Below are positions 9,762 through 18,463 of a stretch of 64,000 bases of DNA, piece after piece. The stretch is from Rariglobus sp041662485 (GTDB lineage: Bacteria > Verrucomicrobiota > Verrucomicrobiia > Opitutales > Opitutaceae). The notes below the pieces were generated by a model. It had not been told where the DNA came from and ran no database searches. It worked only from the letters and a program-made list of their open reading frames with translations. Where the stretch lies: the NCBI GenBank assembly GCA_041662485.1, contig JBAZSJ010000007.1, forward strand, positions 62,001 to 126,000, in the 5' to 3' direction. The position numbers and the translations under genes were made by a program. The stretch's first letter is position 1. Every line of letters begins with the position of its first letter.

Positions 9762-10997
9762 ATGAGTTTGCTCATCCGCCACGCCCGCATCCTGACCCTC
9801 GCCCAACCGGGCTCCGATTCGACTGTGACAGGCGGCGTGCGTCCGCGCCGCGGGGCGGCCCTGCGCGAACTCGGCATCATCGCGCGCGGCGACGTTCTCG
9901 TGAGCGACGGCAAGATCGCGGCGGTGGGCGCGGAACTGCCGGCGCCTCCCGACGCGGAAGTGCTCGAAGCCGACGGCCGCGTGCTCATGCCGGGCTTCGT
10001 CGATTGCCACACGCACGCCTGCTGGGCCGGCGACCGGCTCGACGAGTGGGACAAACAACTGCGCGGCGCCACGCCCCCCGAACTTCAAAAACTCGGCGGC
10101 GGCATCCACGCCACCGTGCGGGCGGTGCGCGAGACCACGCGCAAACAGCTCGCCGCCGGCCTGCGGACCCGCCTCGACGCCATGCTCGCCGGCGGCACGA
10201 CCACCGTCGAAGTGAAGAGCGGCTACGGACTCACCCTCGAGGCGGAGTTGAAGATGCTCCACGCCATCCAGCGCGCCGCGCAGGAGTGGCCGGGCACCGT
10301 CGTGCCCACCGCGTTGCTCGGCGGCGCGCTCGACGGCGATGCGGCCCTCTACACCCGGATGGTCGTGCGCGAAATGCTCCCCGCGGTGTGGCACGAGTTT
10401 CCCGGCATCGCGATTGACGCGCGCTGCGGCGACGGCGCCTGGCCCGTCGAGGCCTGCGTGAAACTGTTTGAGCGCGCGGGCAAACACGGCCTGCCGCTGC
10501 GCCTGCACGCCGACCGGTTCGCCTCCACCGGGATGGTGGGCGAGGCCCTGCGGCTGCACGCGCGCAGCCTCGATGGACTGGAAGCCGCGACCAAGGAAGA
10601 CCTCGTCGCCCTCGCGGCGAGCGGCACCTTTGGCGTGATGCTGCCGGCGACGTCGTTTCATACCGGCGGACGCTACATGCGCGCCGGGGCGTTTGTGGAC
10701 AGCGGCGGCCTGATCGCGCTGGGGAGCAACTACAACCCCGGCACGGCGCCCACCCATTCCATGCCCTTCGTGCTCGCGCTCGCCGTGCGCTACGGCGGCC
10801 TGACGCTCGCGGAGGCCATCACCGCCAGCACGGTCAACGCGGCCGCCGTGCTCGGCCTGACCGACCGCGGCACGATCGAACCGGGCCGCCGCGCGGATTT
10901 GATTCTTCTCAAGCACCGCGACGAACGCCTGCTGGCCTACGAGCTGGGCGGCGACCCGGTCGACTCGGTCATCAGCGGCGGCAAACGCGTGCCGTAG
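9762..10997 (+). CDS. hutI: Imidazolonepropionase
   Basis: The 411-residue amidohydrolase would open the ring of 4-imidazolone-5-propanoate in histidine degradation. FVDCHTHACWAGDR is the metal-binding and substrate motif of HutI, TTTVEVKSGYGL is the family-specific segment, and LHADRF and LGSNYNPGTAP complete the metal site and the C-terminal signature. ATG 9762 begins MSLLIRHARIL, the normal composite-domain start; an upstream in-frame codon at 9726 would add 12 atypical residues. No hutH, hutU or formiminoglutamase lies next to it in this window, which is unusual for hut genes. Confidence 0.85.
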   Translation: MSLLIRHARILTLAQPGSDSTVTGGVRPRRGAALRELGIIARGDVLVSDGKIAAVGAELPAPPDAEVLEADGRVLMPGFVDCHTHACWAGDRLDEWDKQLRGATPPELQKLGGGIHATVRAVRETTRKQLAAGLRTRLDAMLAGGTTTVEVKSGYGLTLEAELKMLHAIQRAAQEWPGTVVPTALLGGALDGDAALYTRMVVREMLPAVWHEFPGIAIDARCGDGAWPVEACVKLFERAGKHGLPLRLHADRFASTGMVGEALRLHARSLDGLEAATKEDLVALAASGTFGVMLPATSFHTGGRYMRAGAFVDSGGLIALGSNYNPGTAPTHSMPFVLALAVRYGGLTLAEAITASTVNAAAVLGLTDRGTIEPGRRADLILLKHRDERLLAYELGGDPVDSVISGGKRVP

Positions 10998-11050
10998 GCG
11001 TCACGCCGGACGCTCCCAGCGGAATTTTCAAAGACTACTGAGCACCCAAA

Positions 11051-12112
11051 TCAAGCCACCGCCACCTTGCTTGATGCCGATTTTTTACGGAGCCGACCTG
11101 GTTTCTTGCCGTAGGCAGCCTGAGACTCTTGGAGCACAAGCTCGGGCTGATATTCCATGTCGGGAACCTCACTCTGACGACGCGGTTTTCCTTTGGGAAT
11201 ATTGCCCGGCGTCCATATTCCGCGCTTCTTGCGCTGGGCGGCTACGTCCTGAGGGAACAGCATGTTCATCTCTTGCCGATAAGTGTCCAGATAGCCCTTT
11301 TCGACGGAGAGATTGGCCGCATCCAAACGGGCAATAATTTGCTGCACCGGTCCCGTCTCCATGCCGATCCACCGGCGCTCCTTAAGTTCAGATACGGCAT
11401 AAGTGCTGCCTGAGCCTCCGAAGGGATCTATCACCAAATCTCCGGGACGGGATGCCAAAGAAATCACCCGATCCAATAGTTTTATGGAAAGTTCATTGGC
11501 ATCGTCTCGTCGCTTGAATTTCCGATGCCTGACCGGAGGAATATCTTTCCACACGTCAGTCAGGCTTACCCCGGCAGGATTCATCTTATCTTTGTAACCG
11601 CCGTAGTCCTTCAACTCATGAAAGCACTTTGGGCAGGTGGAAATAGCGGTGCGATCCGGCGTGAACGTAGTCGGACGCGGCCCCTTGCAGTAATAAAGCA
11701 ACGAGTAATGGCTGGGATAAAGCCGCCCGGAAATGGGAAGGGTGTAGGTCATTTCGATGGCGATCCAATGACGGAAAGTCAGCCGCTCGGACAAGTAGGA
11801 ACCCAACGCCAGATTCCACTTGGGAAGGTTGTAGAGGAAGAAACTCCCGCCTGGCTTCAGGACACGGAGACAGGCATCGATCCATTGTCGGCACCAAGCC
11901 AGATATTGGATATCCGGCAGGGCGTCATCCATGCCCGAAGCATAGCTCTTCCCTAGATTGAATGGAGGGTCCGCAAAAATGAGATCGGCGCAATTTTCAG
12001 GAAGACCCGCCAGCACCTCCAGGCAGTCCCCACGATAAAGTTCCCCCAAACGCGTGCGATGGTCGGGGACGCGTGGAATCGGTGCTTTGTTCATGTAATA
12101 AAGCGTGGTCAT
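11051..12112 (-). CDS. DNA (cytosine-N4/adenine-N6) methyltransferase of a type II R-M system
   Basis: The 353-residue product has catalytic motif IV DPPF at 48-51 before the AdoMet-binding motif DPFGGSGST at 229-237, the beta-class order. TCPKCFHEL near 159-167 may be a small metal-binding insert. It is divergent from a controller-nuclease pair and so protects host DNA from the nuclease. DPPF occurs in N6-adenine and, less often, N4-cytosine enzymes; the nuclease partner suggests a site containing GATC. The gene is visibly AT-richer than its surroundings, consistent with transfer. The C-terminus is basic. Confidence 0.85.
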   Translation of the reverse strand: MTTLYYMNKAPIPRVPDHRTRLGELYRGDCLEVLAGLPENCADLIFADPPFNLGKSYASGMDDALPDIQYLAWCRQWIDACLRVLKPGGSFFLYNLPKWNLALGSYLSERLTFRHWIAIEMTYTLPISGRLYPSHYSLLYYCKGPRPTTFTPDRTAISTCPKCFHELKDYGGYKDKMNPAGVSLTDVWKDIPPVRHRKFKRRDDANELSIKLLDRVISLASRPGDLVIDPFGGSGSTYAVSELKERRWIGMETGPVQQIIARLDAANLSVEKGYLDTYRQEMNMLFPQDVAAQRKKRGIWTPGNIPKGKPRRQSEVPDMEYQPELVLQESQAAYGKKPGRLRKKSASSKVAVA

Positions 12113-12142
12113 TGAAGTGGGCTTAGCCAGTCGTTTTTACAG

Positions 12143-12164
12143 AATGTAGTCAATAGACTACATT
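12143..12164. promoter_or_regulatory. Perfect palindrome in the R-M promoter region (probable controller-protein operator)
   Basis: Arms AATGTAGTC and GACTACATT pair perfectly around AATA. The site lies 20 bases before the controller start and 30 bases before the methylase start on the other strand. This is the position of C-box operators in controller-regulated R-M systems, and its GTAGTC/GACTAC halves resemble known C-boxes. Function is inferred. Confidence 0.7.
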
Positions 12165-12184
12165 AGATAACGAGAAAACACGTT

Positions 12185-12496
12185 ATGCTCGGGGGCATGG
12201 ATAAGCCCGACGAACGCCTCCTGCTGCATGCAGGCACTCACTTCCGCGAAGCTGATTTCAACCGTGTATTTGGCCAACTGCTCAGCACGCTGCGCGGATC
12301 GGATGATTTCAATCCAACCCGGACCACCCAATATTCGGGCTTGGACCGGGCCTTTCTTTACGCGGTCGAGCGTGGCGAAAAAGGCATCTCCCTTTTCACT
12401 CTTTTCCGCATTGCATCCGCCTCCAAGCTATCGGCCGCTGAAATAGTGGCCCGATTGGAAGCTTCCCTGAAAGAACAGCCGGAGGCGTCCTTATGA
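12185..12496 (+). CDS. Helix-turn-helix controller protein of the R-M system
   Basis: The small 103-residue protein has an XRE-like helix-turn-helix around residues 38-95: a TTQYSGLDRAFLYAVERGEKG segment followed by SLFTLFRIASASKLSAAEIV. It overlaps the nuclease start by 4 bases (ATGA), as C genes often do. Its likely job is to delay nuclease expression until methylation is established, by binding the palindrome at 12143-12164. An in-frame ATG at 12197 sits close behind a G-rich stretch and is an alternative start. The N-terminal 35 residues are longer than in many C proteins. Confidence 0.75.
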   Translation: MLGGMDKPDERLLLHAGTHFREADFNRVFGQLLSTLRGSDDFNPTRTTQYSGLDRAFLYAVERGEKGISLFTLFRIASASKLSAAEIVARLEASLKEQPEASL

Positions 12497-13110
12497 AAAT
12501 CATCCACGAGGAAATTCTCTTCGGTGCCGACCTGATTAAAAAGGAGAAACAATTAGAAATCTGTCTGGACGACCTCAGATCGGCGGTCGCAGGGGTGGTG
12601 TGGCCGGTTGGCAGCAAGCGATTCCAAATTCGGCCGGTAAAGGATGGCAATGGTGTGTTACCGATCAAACTCGGGTTCGTTCGCAGACTAAAACAGCTAG
12701 GCTGGAAATTGGAAGAACGCCCGGTGCTCGCTCAAGGACTAGGACCGGGAAAAATTGACGCACTCAAAACTCTGGGCGACGGCAGGCAATTTGCTGCCGA
12801 ATGGGAAACAGGGAATATCTCCAGTTCACATCGAGCCCTGAACAAAATGTGCCTTGGCATAATGGAAGGTCATCTTGCCGGAGGAATGCTGATCCTGCCG
12901 GATCGACAGCTCTACAATTATCTTACCCAACGCATTGGTAATTACCGTGAGCTTAGCCCGTATTTCCCTGTTTACCAGCGCTTGGCCATTCCGAAAGGAG
13001 TCTTGGTGGTGATGGCCGTCAGCTATGACGAAACTTCCGAAAAAATAGCACTGATCCCCAAAGGGCTGGATGGAAACTCACTGAGACGGAAAGCGGGCAT
13101 TCAAAAGTAA
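12493..13110 (+). CDS. Type II restriction endonuclease, BglII/BstYI-like
   Basis: The 205-residue product resembles the BglII/BstYI endonucleases. It has KIDALKTLGDGRQFAAEWETGNIS, in which D89 and E103-W-E105 can form the metal site (E-x-E as in BamHI and BstYI), followed by SSHRALNKM, a conserved helix region. BglII cuts AGATCT and BstYI cuts RGATCY, so a GATC-centred site is expected but unproven. It overlaps the controller gene by 4 bases and is probably co-transcribed with it. Low GC content relative to neighbours supports horizontal acquisition. An alternative reading as a non-cutting relative is possible if D89 is not catalytic. Confidence 0.75.
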   Translation: MKIIHEEILFGADLIKKEKQLEICLDDLRSAVAGVVWPVGSKRFQIRPVKDGNGVLPIKLGFVRRLKQLGWKLEERPVLAQGLGPGKIDALKTLGDGRQFAAEWETGNISSSHRALNKMCLGIMEGHLAGGMLILPDRQLYNYLTQRIGNYRELSPYFPVYQRLAIPKGVLVVMAVSYDETSEKIALIPKGLDGNSLRRKAGIQK

Positions 13111-13299
13111 ACGGTAACATAAAAAGTCGCATGTTCCTCGTTTCAAACATGTGCAACTCCTCCTCTCGGCATCCTTGTCCATGAGTTGACTGTCACACAT
13201 CCGGGCCGTTGAGATTCGGGCACAGGTCGCTTCCCCTCCATGCCTCGTTCGCCCGCCCCTGCCCCCTCTGGCTCGCCTGGTTTCCCCGAACATTTCCCC

Positions 13300-14394
13300 A
13301 TGAATTTCTCGCTGATTCAGCAGCACCGCAACGGCCTTGCCCGCACGCAAAAAGCCCTCGCCGCCGGCACGCTCCGGCTGGGCTTTATCGGCGGCTCCAT
13401 CACGGCCCCCTACTATTACAACTGGCCCGAGGGCGTGATCAGCTGGTTCGCCGAGCATTTCTCCAACGTTCGCCTTCACGTGGACAATGTCGCCATCGGC
13501 GCCACCGGCAGCCAGCTGGCCGTCTTCCGCGCCCAACGCGATCTGATCGACAAGGGCTGCGACCTGGTCTTCGTCGAATACGCCGTCAACGACCGGGGCG
13601 CCGACCGCCAGACGCGCCGCCGCACCCAGGAAGGCCTCGTCCGAAAACTGCTCGCCGGTGAAGGCCGCGACGTCGTCTTCACCTACACATTTTGCCCCGA
13701 GATGTATGAGGACATGGCCGCCGGACGCGTTCCCCAATCCATCCTCGATCTCGACGAGATCGCCGCGCACTACGGTATCGGCTCGGTCTGGATGGGCCTG
13801 CACGCCTTCAAGGAAAACCAATCCGGTCGCATGCGCTGGGAAGAATGGCTGCCCGACGGCCTGCACACCCGTGAACGCGGCAGCTGGAGCTACGCCCAGG
13901 CCGTCTTCGCCTACCTGGAAAAAGAGCTTCTCTCCAAAACCGTCCCCACCTCCATCCCCGCCGGAAGCCAACGCCCCGCTCCTCTCGATCCCGCCCACTG
14001 GGAATCCGCCGCCTCGTTTTCCTTTGACGACGTGAAACTCACCGGCCCGTGGACCCTCCGCCTCAGTCCGCGCTGGTGGGCCGACCGTTTCCTGGAAACC
14101 GCCGCCGTCGGCGCGCGCATGGAGTTCACCTTTGAAGGACGCGCCCTCTGCCTCGGCTTCGACTTCGGGAAATCCTCCTCCGAATTCCGCTACCGCCTCG
14201 ACGGCGCCGACTGGGTCACCAGCAACCGCAAACGTCCCTCCTGGTGTCCGGAATCCGACTGGTTCCAAATCTATCCCGTTTCCGAAAACCTCGCGCCGGG
14301 CTCCCACCACATCGAAATCGAAGTCGTCCACGGCAACCGCCCGGAATGCACCGGCACCAACTTCCGCCTGGCTTTGATCGGCATAGTCACCTGA
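13300..14394 (+). CDS. SGNH/GDSL hydrolase with C-terminal beta domain
   Basis: The 364-residue product carries GFIGGSIT (block I, nucleophile Ser), EYAVNDRG (block III Asn) and DGLHTRERG (catalytic Asp-His). The remaining 140 residues form a beta-rich domain with many aromatic residues, probably a carbohydrate-binding or jelly-roll module. ATG 13300 gives MNFSLIQQH; an in-frame ATG at 13240 would add a proline-rich 20-residue extension with no signal-peptide character. Such proteins usually deacetylate polysaccharides. It leads a five-gene same-strand run of secreted or carbohydrate-related products. The lack of an obvious signal peptide is odd. Confidence 0.8.
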   Translation: MNFSLIQQHRNGLARTQKALAAGTLRLGFIGGSITAPYYYNWPEGVISWFAEHFSNVRLHVDNVAIGATGSQLAVFRAQRDLIDKGCDLVFVEYAVNDRGADRQTRRRTQEGLVRKLLAGEGRDVVFTYTFCPEMYEDMAAGRVPQSILDLDEIAAHYGIGSVWMGLHAFKENQSGRMRWEEWLPDGLHTRERGSWSYAQAVFAYLEKELLSKTVPTSIPAGSQRPAPLDPAHWESAASFSFDDVKLTGPWTLRLSPRWWADRFLETAAVGARMEFTFEGRALCLGFDFGKSSSEFRYRLDGADWVTSNRKRPSWCPESDWFQIYPVSENLAPGSHHIEIEVVHGNRPECTGTNFRLALIGIVT

Positions 14395-14543
14395 ACCCCG
14401 CGCGCAAATCATGCGCCCTTTCCTCTTCGCCGCAAAACCCCGGCCTGGCCGGCAAAAGAGGAATCGCGTTTCACGACTGACACGCGCACCGTGAAAACAC
14501 CCCGCACCCCTGCCTGCGCGGTCACCCCTGACTCATCGCCCAT

Positions 14544-15161
14544 ATGAAAACCCGGCTTTGGATTTTGCCCCTGCTGCTCCTGTCTTCGCAAAGCCTGCCG
14601 GCCGTCGAACCGGCCGATTTTACCGTCATGCTGCGCGGCTATTGCTACGCCGGGAACGCCCAAAACGACCCCAAGGCCATCGGCGGTTACGGGAAATGCG
14701 ACAACCTGCCCAAGCCGCTTGCCTCGCCGGCAACGACCAAGGATCTCCACCTCGAAATCGCCGACGCCAAAGACGCCGTCTTTGCACAGAAATATGCGGC
14801 CATTCTCGTCCGGTTGGTGAACGGCCAAAACAAAACCGCGGAAATCAGCGCCTCCGACAGCAGACTCGGCATCGTTCAGGAAGCCCTCGACACGGACGGC
14901 ACGTGGAAGGAGATCGAATACCTGCCGAACAGCGGCTGCGGGAACAGTTACCACCACGTATATCTCGCGCCCAATCACTACTGGGAGTTTGTCGCGCCAA
15001 AATATTCCGGTCCGCAAAAAACAAAGCTGCGCTTCAAGCTGACGATTTCACCCAACCAAATTCTCTACTCCCCTCCCTACGCGGGCGGCATCCATCCCGA
15101 ACAGCTCACCGTAAAACAGGGTCATAACCCGACCAATCTGATGGATCCCTATGGCAACTAG
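14544..15161 (+). CDS. Secreted hypothetical protein
   Basis: The 205-residue product has a clear signal peptide (MKTRLWILPLLLLSSQSLPA, cleavage near 20). The mature part includes GYCYAGNAQND, several Tyr and Trp residues and three Cys, and is likely beta-rich. I recognise no family. It is followed after 11 bases by a GspG-like gene and lies between two SGNH esterases, so a role in extracellular polysaccharide handling is possible. That rests on context only. Confidence 0.65.
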   Translation: MKTRLWILPLLLLSSQSLPAVEPADFTVMLRGYCYAGNAQNDPKAIGGYGKCDNLPKPLASPATTKDLHLEIADAKDAVFAQKYAAILVRLVNGQNKTAEISASDSRLGIVQEALDTDGTWKEIEYLPNSGCGNSYHHVYLAPNHYWEFVAPKYSGPQKTKLRFKLTISPNQILYSPPYAGGIHPEQLTVKQGHNPTNLMDPYGN

Positions 15162-15172
15162 GGATCCCTGCC

Positions 15173-15601
15173 ATGAAGCTTGCCGATATTATCTTCATCG
15201 TCGTGGGTTGCGGCTTGCTGGCTGCGATTCTTATACCGACCAGCGGCAGTGGAACTTCTGCGGAAACGTCTATTACCAAAGTTGAGATGGCCCAAGCTGC
15301 CGCAGCACTGTTCATCTATCATCAGGAATACGGCACCCTCCCGGCGGAAAACAGGAACGCAAAGCTCGTTGAAATCCTCGAAGGCAATAACCCCAGAAAA
15401 TATAAATTCTACATCCTTGATCGGGCTAAGTCCAAAACCTCCGAATTCATAGACGGCTGGGGAAATCCCCTGGCATTCAAAAGAACCGCAACGGGAATGC
15501 TCATGCGATCTGCAGGCAAGGATGGTATTTTTTATACCAAGGATGATGTCACTCGTGAGTTTCAATCGCCCCAAAAAACAAATTCCGGATCCACACCTTA
15601 G
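15173..15601 (+). CDS. GspG-like membrane-anchored protein
   Basis: The 142-residue product has one N-terminal membrane segment (residues 5-23) and a soluble domain with DGWGNPLAF and SAGKDGIFYTKDD, the calcium-loop-type C-terminal segment of type II secretion major pseudopilins. It lacks the prepilin peptidase motif (GFTLxE) at its start, so it is probably not processed into a pilus but retains the pseudopilin fold. Such proteins are common in Verrucomicrobia and Planctomycetes. Base composition is slightly AT-richer than in the neighbours. Confidence 0.6.
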   Translation: MKLADIIFIVVGCGLLAAILIPTSGSGTSAETSITKVEMAQAAAALFIYHQEYGTLPAENRNAKLVEILEGNNPRKYKFYILDRAKSKTSEFIDGWGNPLAFKRTATGMLMRSAGKDGIFYTKDDVTREFQSPQKTNSGSTP

Positions 15602-15651
15602 GCCTGCAATCATTGCCTTTTCACCGCCGCCCGGCTTTTGATTTTTCTCCC

Positions 15652-16503
15652 ATGCGTATCCTGCCCCTGATCGCCACCTGCTGCATTCTCATTTTCAGCC
15701 CGCTCCTCCGCGCCGGCGAAATTCTCGTCAGGAAAGGCGAGTCCATCGCCTTCCTCGGCGACTCGATCACCGCCCATGGCGCCAACCCCGGCGGCTACGT
15801 GCGTCTCGTCGCCAGCGGACTCGCCGCCCAGGGCATCGACGTCACCGTCATTCCCGCCGGCATCAGCGGCAACAAATCCAACGACATGCTCGCGCGCCTC
15901 GACAGGGACGTGCTGAGCAAAAAGCCGACCTGGATGACCCTCAGCTGCGGCGTGAACGACGTCTGGCACGCGAAAGGTATTTCGCTGGAGGACTACAAAA
16001 AGAACATCACCGAGATCCTCGACAAGTGCCAGCAGGCCGGCGTGAAGGTCGTCATCCTCACCGCCACCCAGATCAAGCTGCCGCTCACCAGCCCCGAAAA
16101 CACCAAGCTGGCCGACTACAACGCGTTTCTCCGTGAAATCGCCAAGGCGCGCAAACTTCCCCTCGCCGATCTCAACGCCGACATGGCCGCCGACCAGACC
16201 GCGAACAAGCGCGTGCTCACCGTCGACGGCGTTCACATGAACATCTTCGGGAACATCATGATGGCGAAAGGCGTGCTCAAGGCCTTCGGCCTCGACGACC
16301 GCCAGATCGCCACCGCCTACGCCAAATGGAGCGCACAGCCGGACCTCTTCTTCCAGGCGAACCCCAACATCAAACTCTCGCTCAAGGAATACGCCGCCCT
16401 TGAAGCCTACGCCGCGAGCCAGAAAAAATCCGTCGATGCCGTCATCAACGACCTCACCACCGCCGCCGTGAATGCCGTGATCAAGTCCGCGCCGGCCAAG
16501 TAA
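15652..16503 (+). CDS. Secreted SGNH/GDSL esterase
   Basis: The 283-residue product has a signal peptide (MRILPLIATCCILIFSPLLRA), block I AFLGDSITAHG, the Gly of block II in PAGISGNKS, block III GVNDVW and catalytic DGVHMN. This is the full SGNH set of an acyl or acetyl esterase acting outside the cytoplasmic membrane. ATG 15652 is chosen because it starts the signal peptide; the in-frame extension to 15613 disrupts it. The last 70 residues are a helical extension beyond the family core. It lies 31 bases before the beta-helix gene, probably in one transcript. Confidence 0.85.
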   Translation: MRILPLIATCCILIFSPLLRAGEILVRKGESIAFLGDSITAHGANPGGYVRLVASGLAAQGIDVTVIPAGISGNKSNDMLARLDRDVLSKKPTWMTLSCGVNDVWHAKGISLEDYKKNITEILDKCQQAGVKVVILTATQIKLPLTSPENTKLADYNAFLREIAKARKLPLADLNADMAADQTANKRVLTVDGVHMNIFGNIMMAKGVLKAFGLDDRQIATAYAKWSAQPDLFFQANPNIKLSLKEYAALEAYAASQKKSVDAVINDLTTAAVNAVIKSAPAK

Positions 16504-16534
16504 TCAGCCGTCCGCCATCGTCCCTTCCTCGAAA

Positions 16535-17986
16535 ATGTCCGCTCCTTTCAACTCCGCGCTTTGGGGCGCGCACGGTGAACTCTGGAAACCCGCAGGCCGG
16601 CTGCCCGATTTTTCACGGGCCGGCTATCACGGTTGCGCCGAGGAACCGCCCGTCTTGCCTCCGGGCATCAACGTCAGGGATTTCGGCGCCCGCGGCGATG
16701 GCGTGCATGACGACTCCGCCGCCTTCCTGAAGGCGCTGGCCGAAGCGACCGGCGCCATCGAGATTCCACCCGGACGTTACGTCATCACCCGGATTCTGGA
16801 AATCACCCGCTCCGGCGTGGTGCTCCGTGGCGCCGGTCCGGAAAAGACCGTGCTCGTCTGCCCCGTCCCGCTTTCGGACATCCGCCCGGACTGGGGAGCG
16901 ACCACCGACGGCCGCCGCACCTCCAACTACTCATGGGCCGGCGGCATGGTTTGGATCATGGGGTGCAAGCCGGTTCACGACCGTCTCGCGTCCATCACCG
17001 CTCCCGCCGCCCGCGGCAGCCGTTTCTTTGACCTTTCCTCCACCGAAAACCTCCGGCCCGGCCGGCGCGTTCTCGTGTATCAAAAGGACACCTCCGACAA
17101 CAGCCTCGCCCGCCATCTTTACTCGGACGATCCGGGCGAAACCGGCGAACTCAAAGGCTCGTCCTCCGCGCGCCTCGTCTGCCGCATCGTGTCCATCGCC
17201 GGCAACCGCGTGGAAATCGACCGACCGCTGCGTTTCGACATCCGTCCGGAATGGACGCCGGAGCTGCTCGCATTTGAACCCGCCGTGACGGAGTGCGGAG
17301 TCGAACACCTCGGCTTCGAATTCCCCGACCCGGTTTACGCCGGTCATTTCAACGAACTCGGCCACAACGCCATCGCGATCCAGAACGCCGCCGACTGCTG
17401 GGCGCGCGACATCCGCATCCACAATGCCGACGGCGGAATTTTCCTGAAGTCCTCCTTCTGCAGCGTGCTGGACGTCCGCTACACCTGCGCCCGTGCCGCC
17501 GATGAAACCGGCTGCACCGGCCATCACGGCGCCTACATCGCGGGCGACGACAACCTTTTCAGCCGCTTCGATTATCAAACGCGCTTCATCCACGACCTCT
17601 CCGTCAGCCTCGGCGCGGGCAATGTGTTTTCGGAGGGCAAGGGCATTGATCTCTGTTTCGACCACCACAAGCGGGCCCCTTACGAAAATCTGTTCACGCA
17701 CCTGGATCTCGGACGCGGCACCCGCCCCTGGCACTGCGGAGGCGGCTGGGCCTTGGGCAAAAACTGCGCCGCGCGCGGCACGTTTTGGAATCTCCGCAGC
17801 GAGCAACCCCTGCCCTACCCGTCGGACGATTTCGGCCCGCCATCCATGAACCTGATTGGCATTCACTCCACCCATTCCCAAGTCACCGACACCTCCGGAA
17901 AATGGCTGGAGTGCGTCGAAGGCGCCGTCATTGAACCCGCCAACCTGCACCTCGCCCAGTTGCAAAGGCGGACAGAGGAACAATAG
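16535..17986 (+). CDS. Right-handed beta-helix protein (pectate-lyase/GH28-like fold)
   Basis: The 483-residue product begins its helix with NVRDFGARGDGVHDDSAAF, the hallmark of pectate_lyase_3 and GH28-type proteins. This is followed by repeated beta-strand turns such as GVVLRGAG and FLKSSFCSVLDV. It has no obvious signal peptide. Proteins of this type cleave or bind pectic or other acidic polysaccharides. The catalytic pattern of true GH28 enzymes (NTD, DD, GHG) is not complete to my eye, so lyase, hydrolase and binding roles remain open. It ends the secreted-enzyme run that starts at 13300. Confidence 0.7.
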   Translation: MSAPFNSALWGAHGELWKPAGRLPDFSRAGYHGCAEEPPVLPPGINVRDFGARGDGVHDDSAAFLKALAEATGAIEIPPGRYVITRILEITRSGVVLRGAGPEKTVLVCPVPLSDIRPDWGATTDGRRTSNYSWAGGMVWIMGCKPVHDRLASITAPAARGSRFFDLSSTENLRPGRRVLVYQKDTSDNSLARHLYSDDPGETGELKGSSSARLVCRIVSIAGNRVEIDRPLRFDIRPEWTPELLAFEPAVTECGVEHLGFEFPDPVYAGHFNELGHNAIAIQNAADCWARDIRIHNADGGIFLKSSFCSVLDVRYTCARAADETGCTGHHGAYIAGDDNLFSRFDYQTRFIHDLSVSLGAGNVFSEGKGIDLCFDHHKRAPYENLFTHLDLGRGTRPWHCGGGWALGKNCAARGTFWNLRSEQPLPYPSDDFGPPSMNLIGIHSTHSQVTDTSGKWLECVEGAVIEPANLHLAQLQRRTEEQ

Positions 17987-17992
17987 GCAATT

Positions 17993-18112
17993 TGTAGGAG
18001 CGGCTTTACGCCGCGATGACGCGCGCAGCGCGCCCCGAAAACGTGAACCCCAAAGTAACCCAATAGGTTACTTTGGGGTTCGTCTTCAAAATCGCGGCAT
18101 AAAGCCGCTACA
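17993..18112. repeat. REP/BIME-like element, family C
   Basis: The ends are inverted: TGTAGGAGCGGCTTTACGCCGCG on the left, and CGCGGC followed by ATAAAGCCGCTACA on the right. A GC-rich hairpin and the palindrome at 18045-18081 lie inside. The same ends recur at 51198-51285. The element begins 6 bases after the beta-helix gene stop. The GTAG foot on each arm is the REP signature. Confidence 0.75.
18045..18081. repeat. Palindrome with central CAATA, copy 1
   Basis: Sixteen-base arms ending in GTAACC and beginning in GGTTAC surround CAATA. The inner 27 bases are identical to those at 58828-58854 (core GTAACC-CAATA-GGTTAC). The palindrome is nested inside the family C element. Confidence 0.75.
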
Positions 18113-18181
18113 CCCAAGCCGAAAATCGATTTAGATATGATCCCTCGGAGTGAATCAAAACCCATGGCCAGCTGAACTGTC

Positions 18182-18203
18182 CGCGGGAGCGAGCTTGCCC
18201 GCG
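18182..18203. repeat. Short hairpin upstream of the antitoxin gene
   Basis: CGCGGG and CCCGCG arms enclose AGCGAGCTTG. A related string (GTGGGAGCGAGCTGGCTCGC) lies inside the element at 51198-51285, so it is probably a single REP-type unit rather than an operator. Confidence 0.4.
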
Positions 18204-18229
18204 AAGCCTCCATCCACACACTCACATCC

Positions 18230-18463
18230 ATGCCGATGACCATCGATCAAATCGTGGAGGAAACCCGTTCGCTGCCTCATGACGTGGTCGTTGATCTGGT
18301 GGATCGCATCCTTTTGGCCGCGCATGGCGGGCAGACTCCCGCACATGAACAGGCGTGGTCAACTACGGTGCATCGCCGCATCGCCGAAATCGAAAGCGGC
18401 CAGGCCAGGCTTGTCCCGCTGGACGACGCCCTCGCGCAAGCCCGCCAACGCATCGGACGGTGA
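18230..18463 (+). CDS. Antitoxin, addiction-module component family
   Basis: The 77-residue protein is mostly helical. Its C-terminus EIESGQARLVPLDDALAQARQRIG is the segment typical of the 'putative addiction module component' antitoxins, which neutralise RelE/ParE toxins. It overlaps the toxin start by 4 bases (GTGA), the usual translational coupling of such pairs. An in-frame ATG at 18236 could also be used. Repeats lie just upstream (17993-18203), so the promoter is probably in the remaining short interval. Confidence 0.8.
   Translation: MPMTIDQIVEETRSLPHDVVVDLVDRILLAAHGGQTPAHEQAWSTTVHRRIAEIESGQARLVPLDDALAQARQRIGR

Noticed and set aside
17993..18112. CRISPR array or tRNA
   Set aside because: The repeats are inverted rather than direct, with no regular spacers, and none of the hairpins has tRNA cloverleaf or T-loop features.
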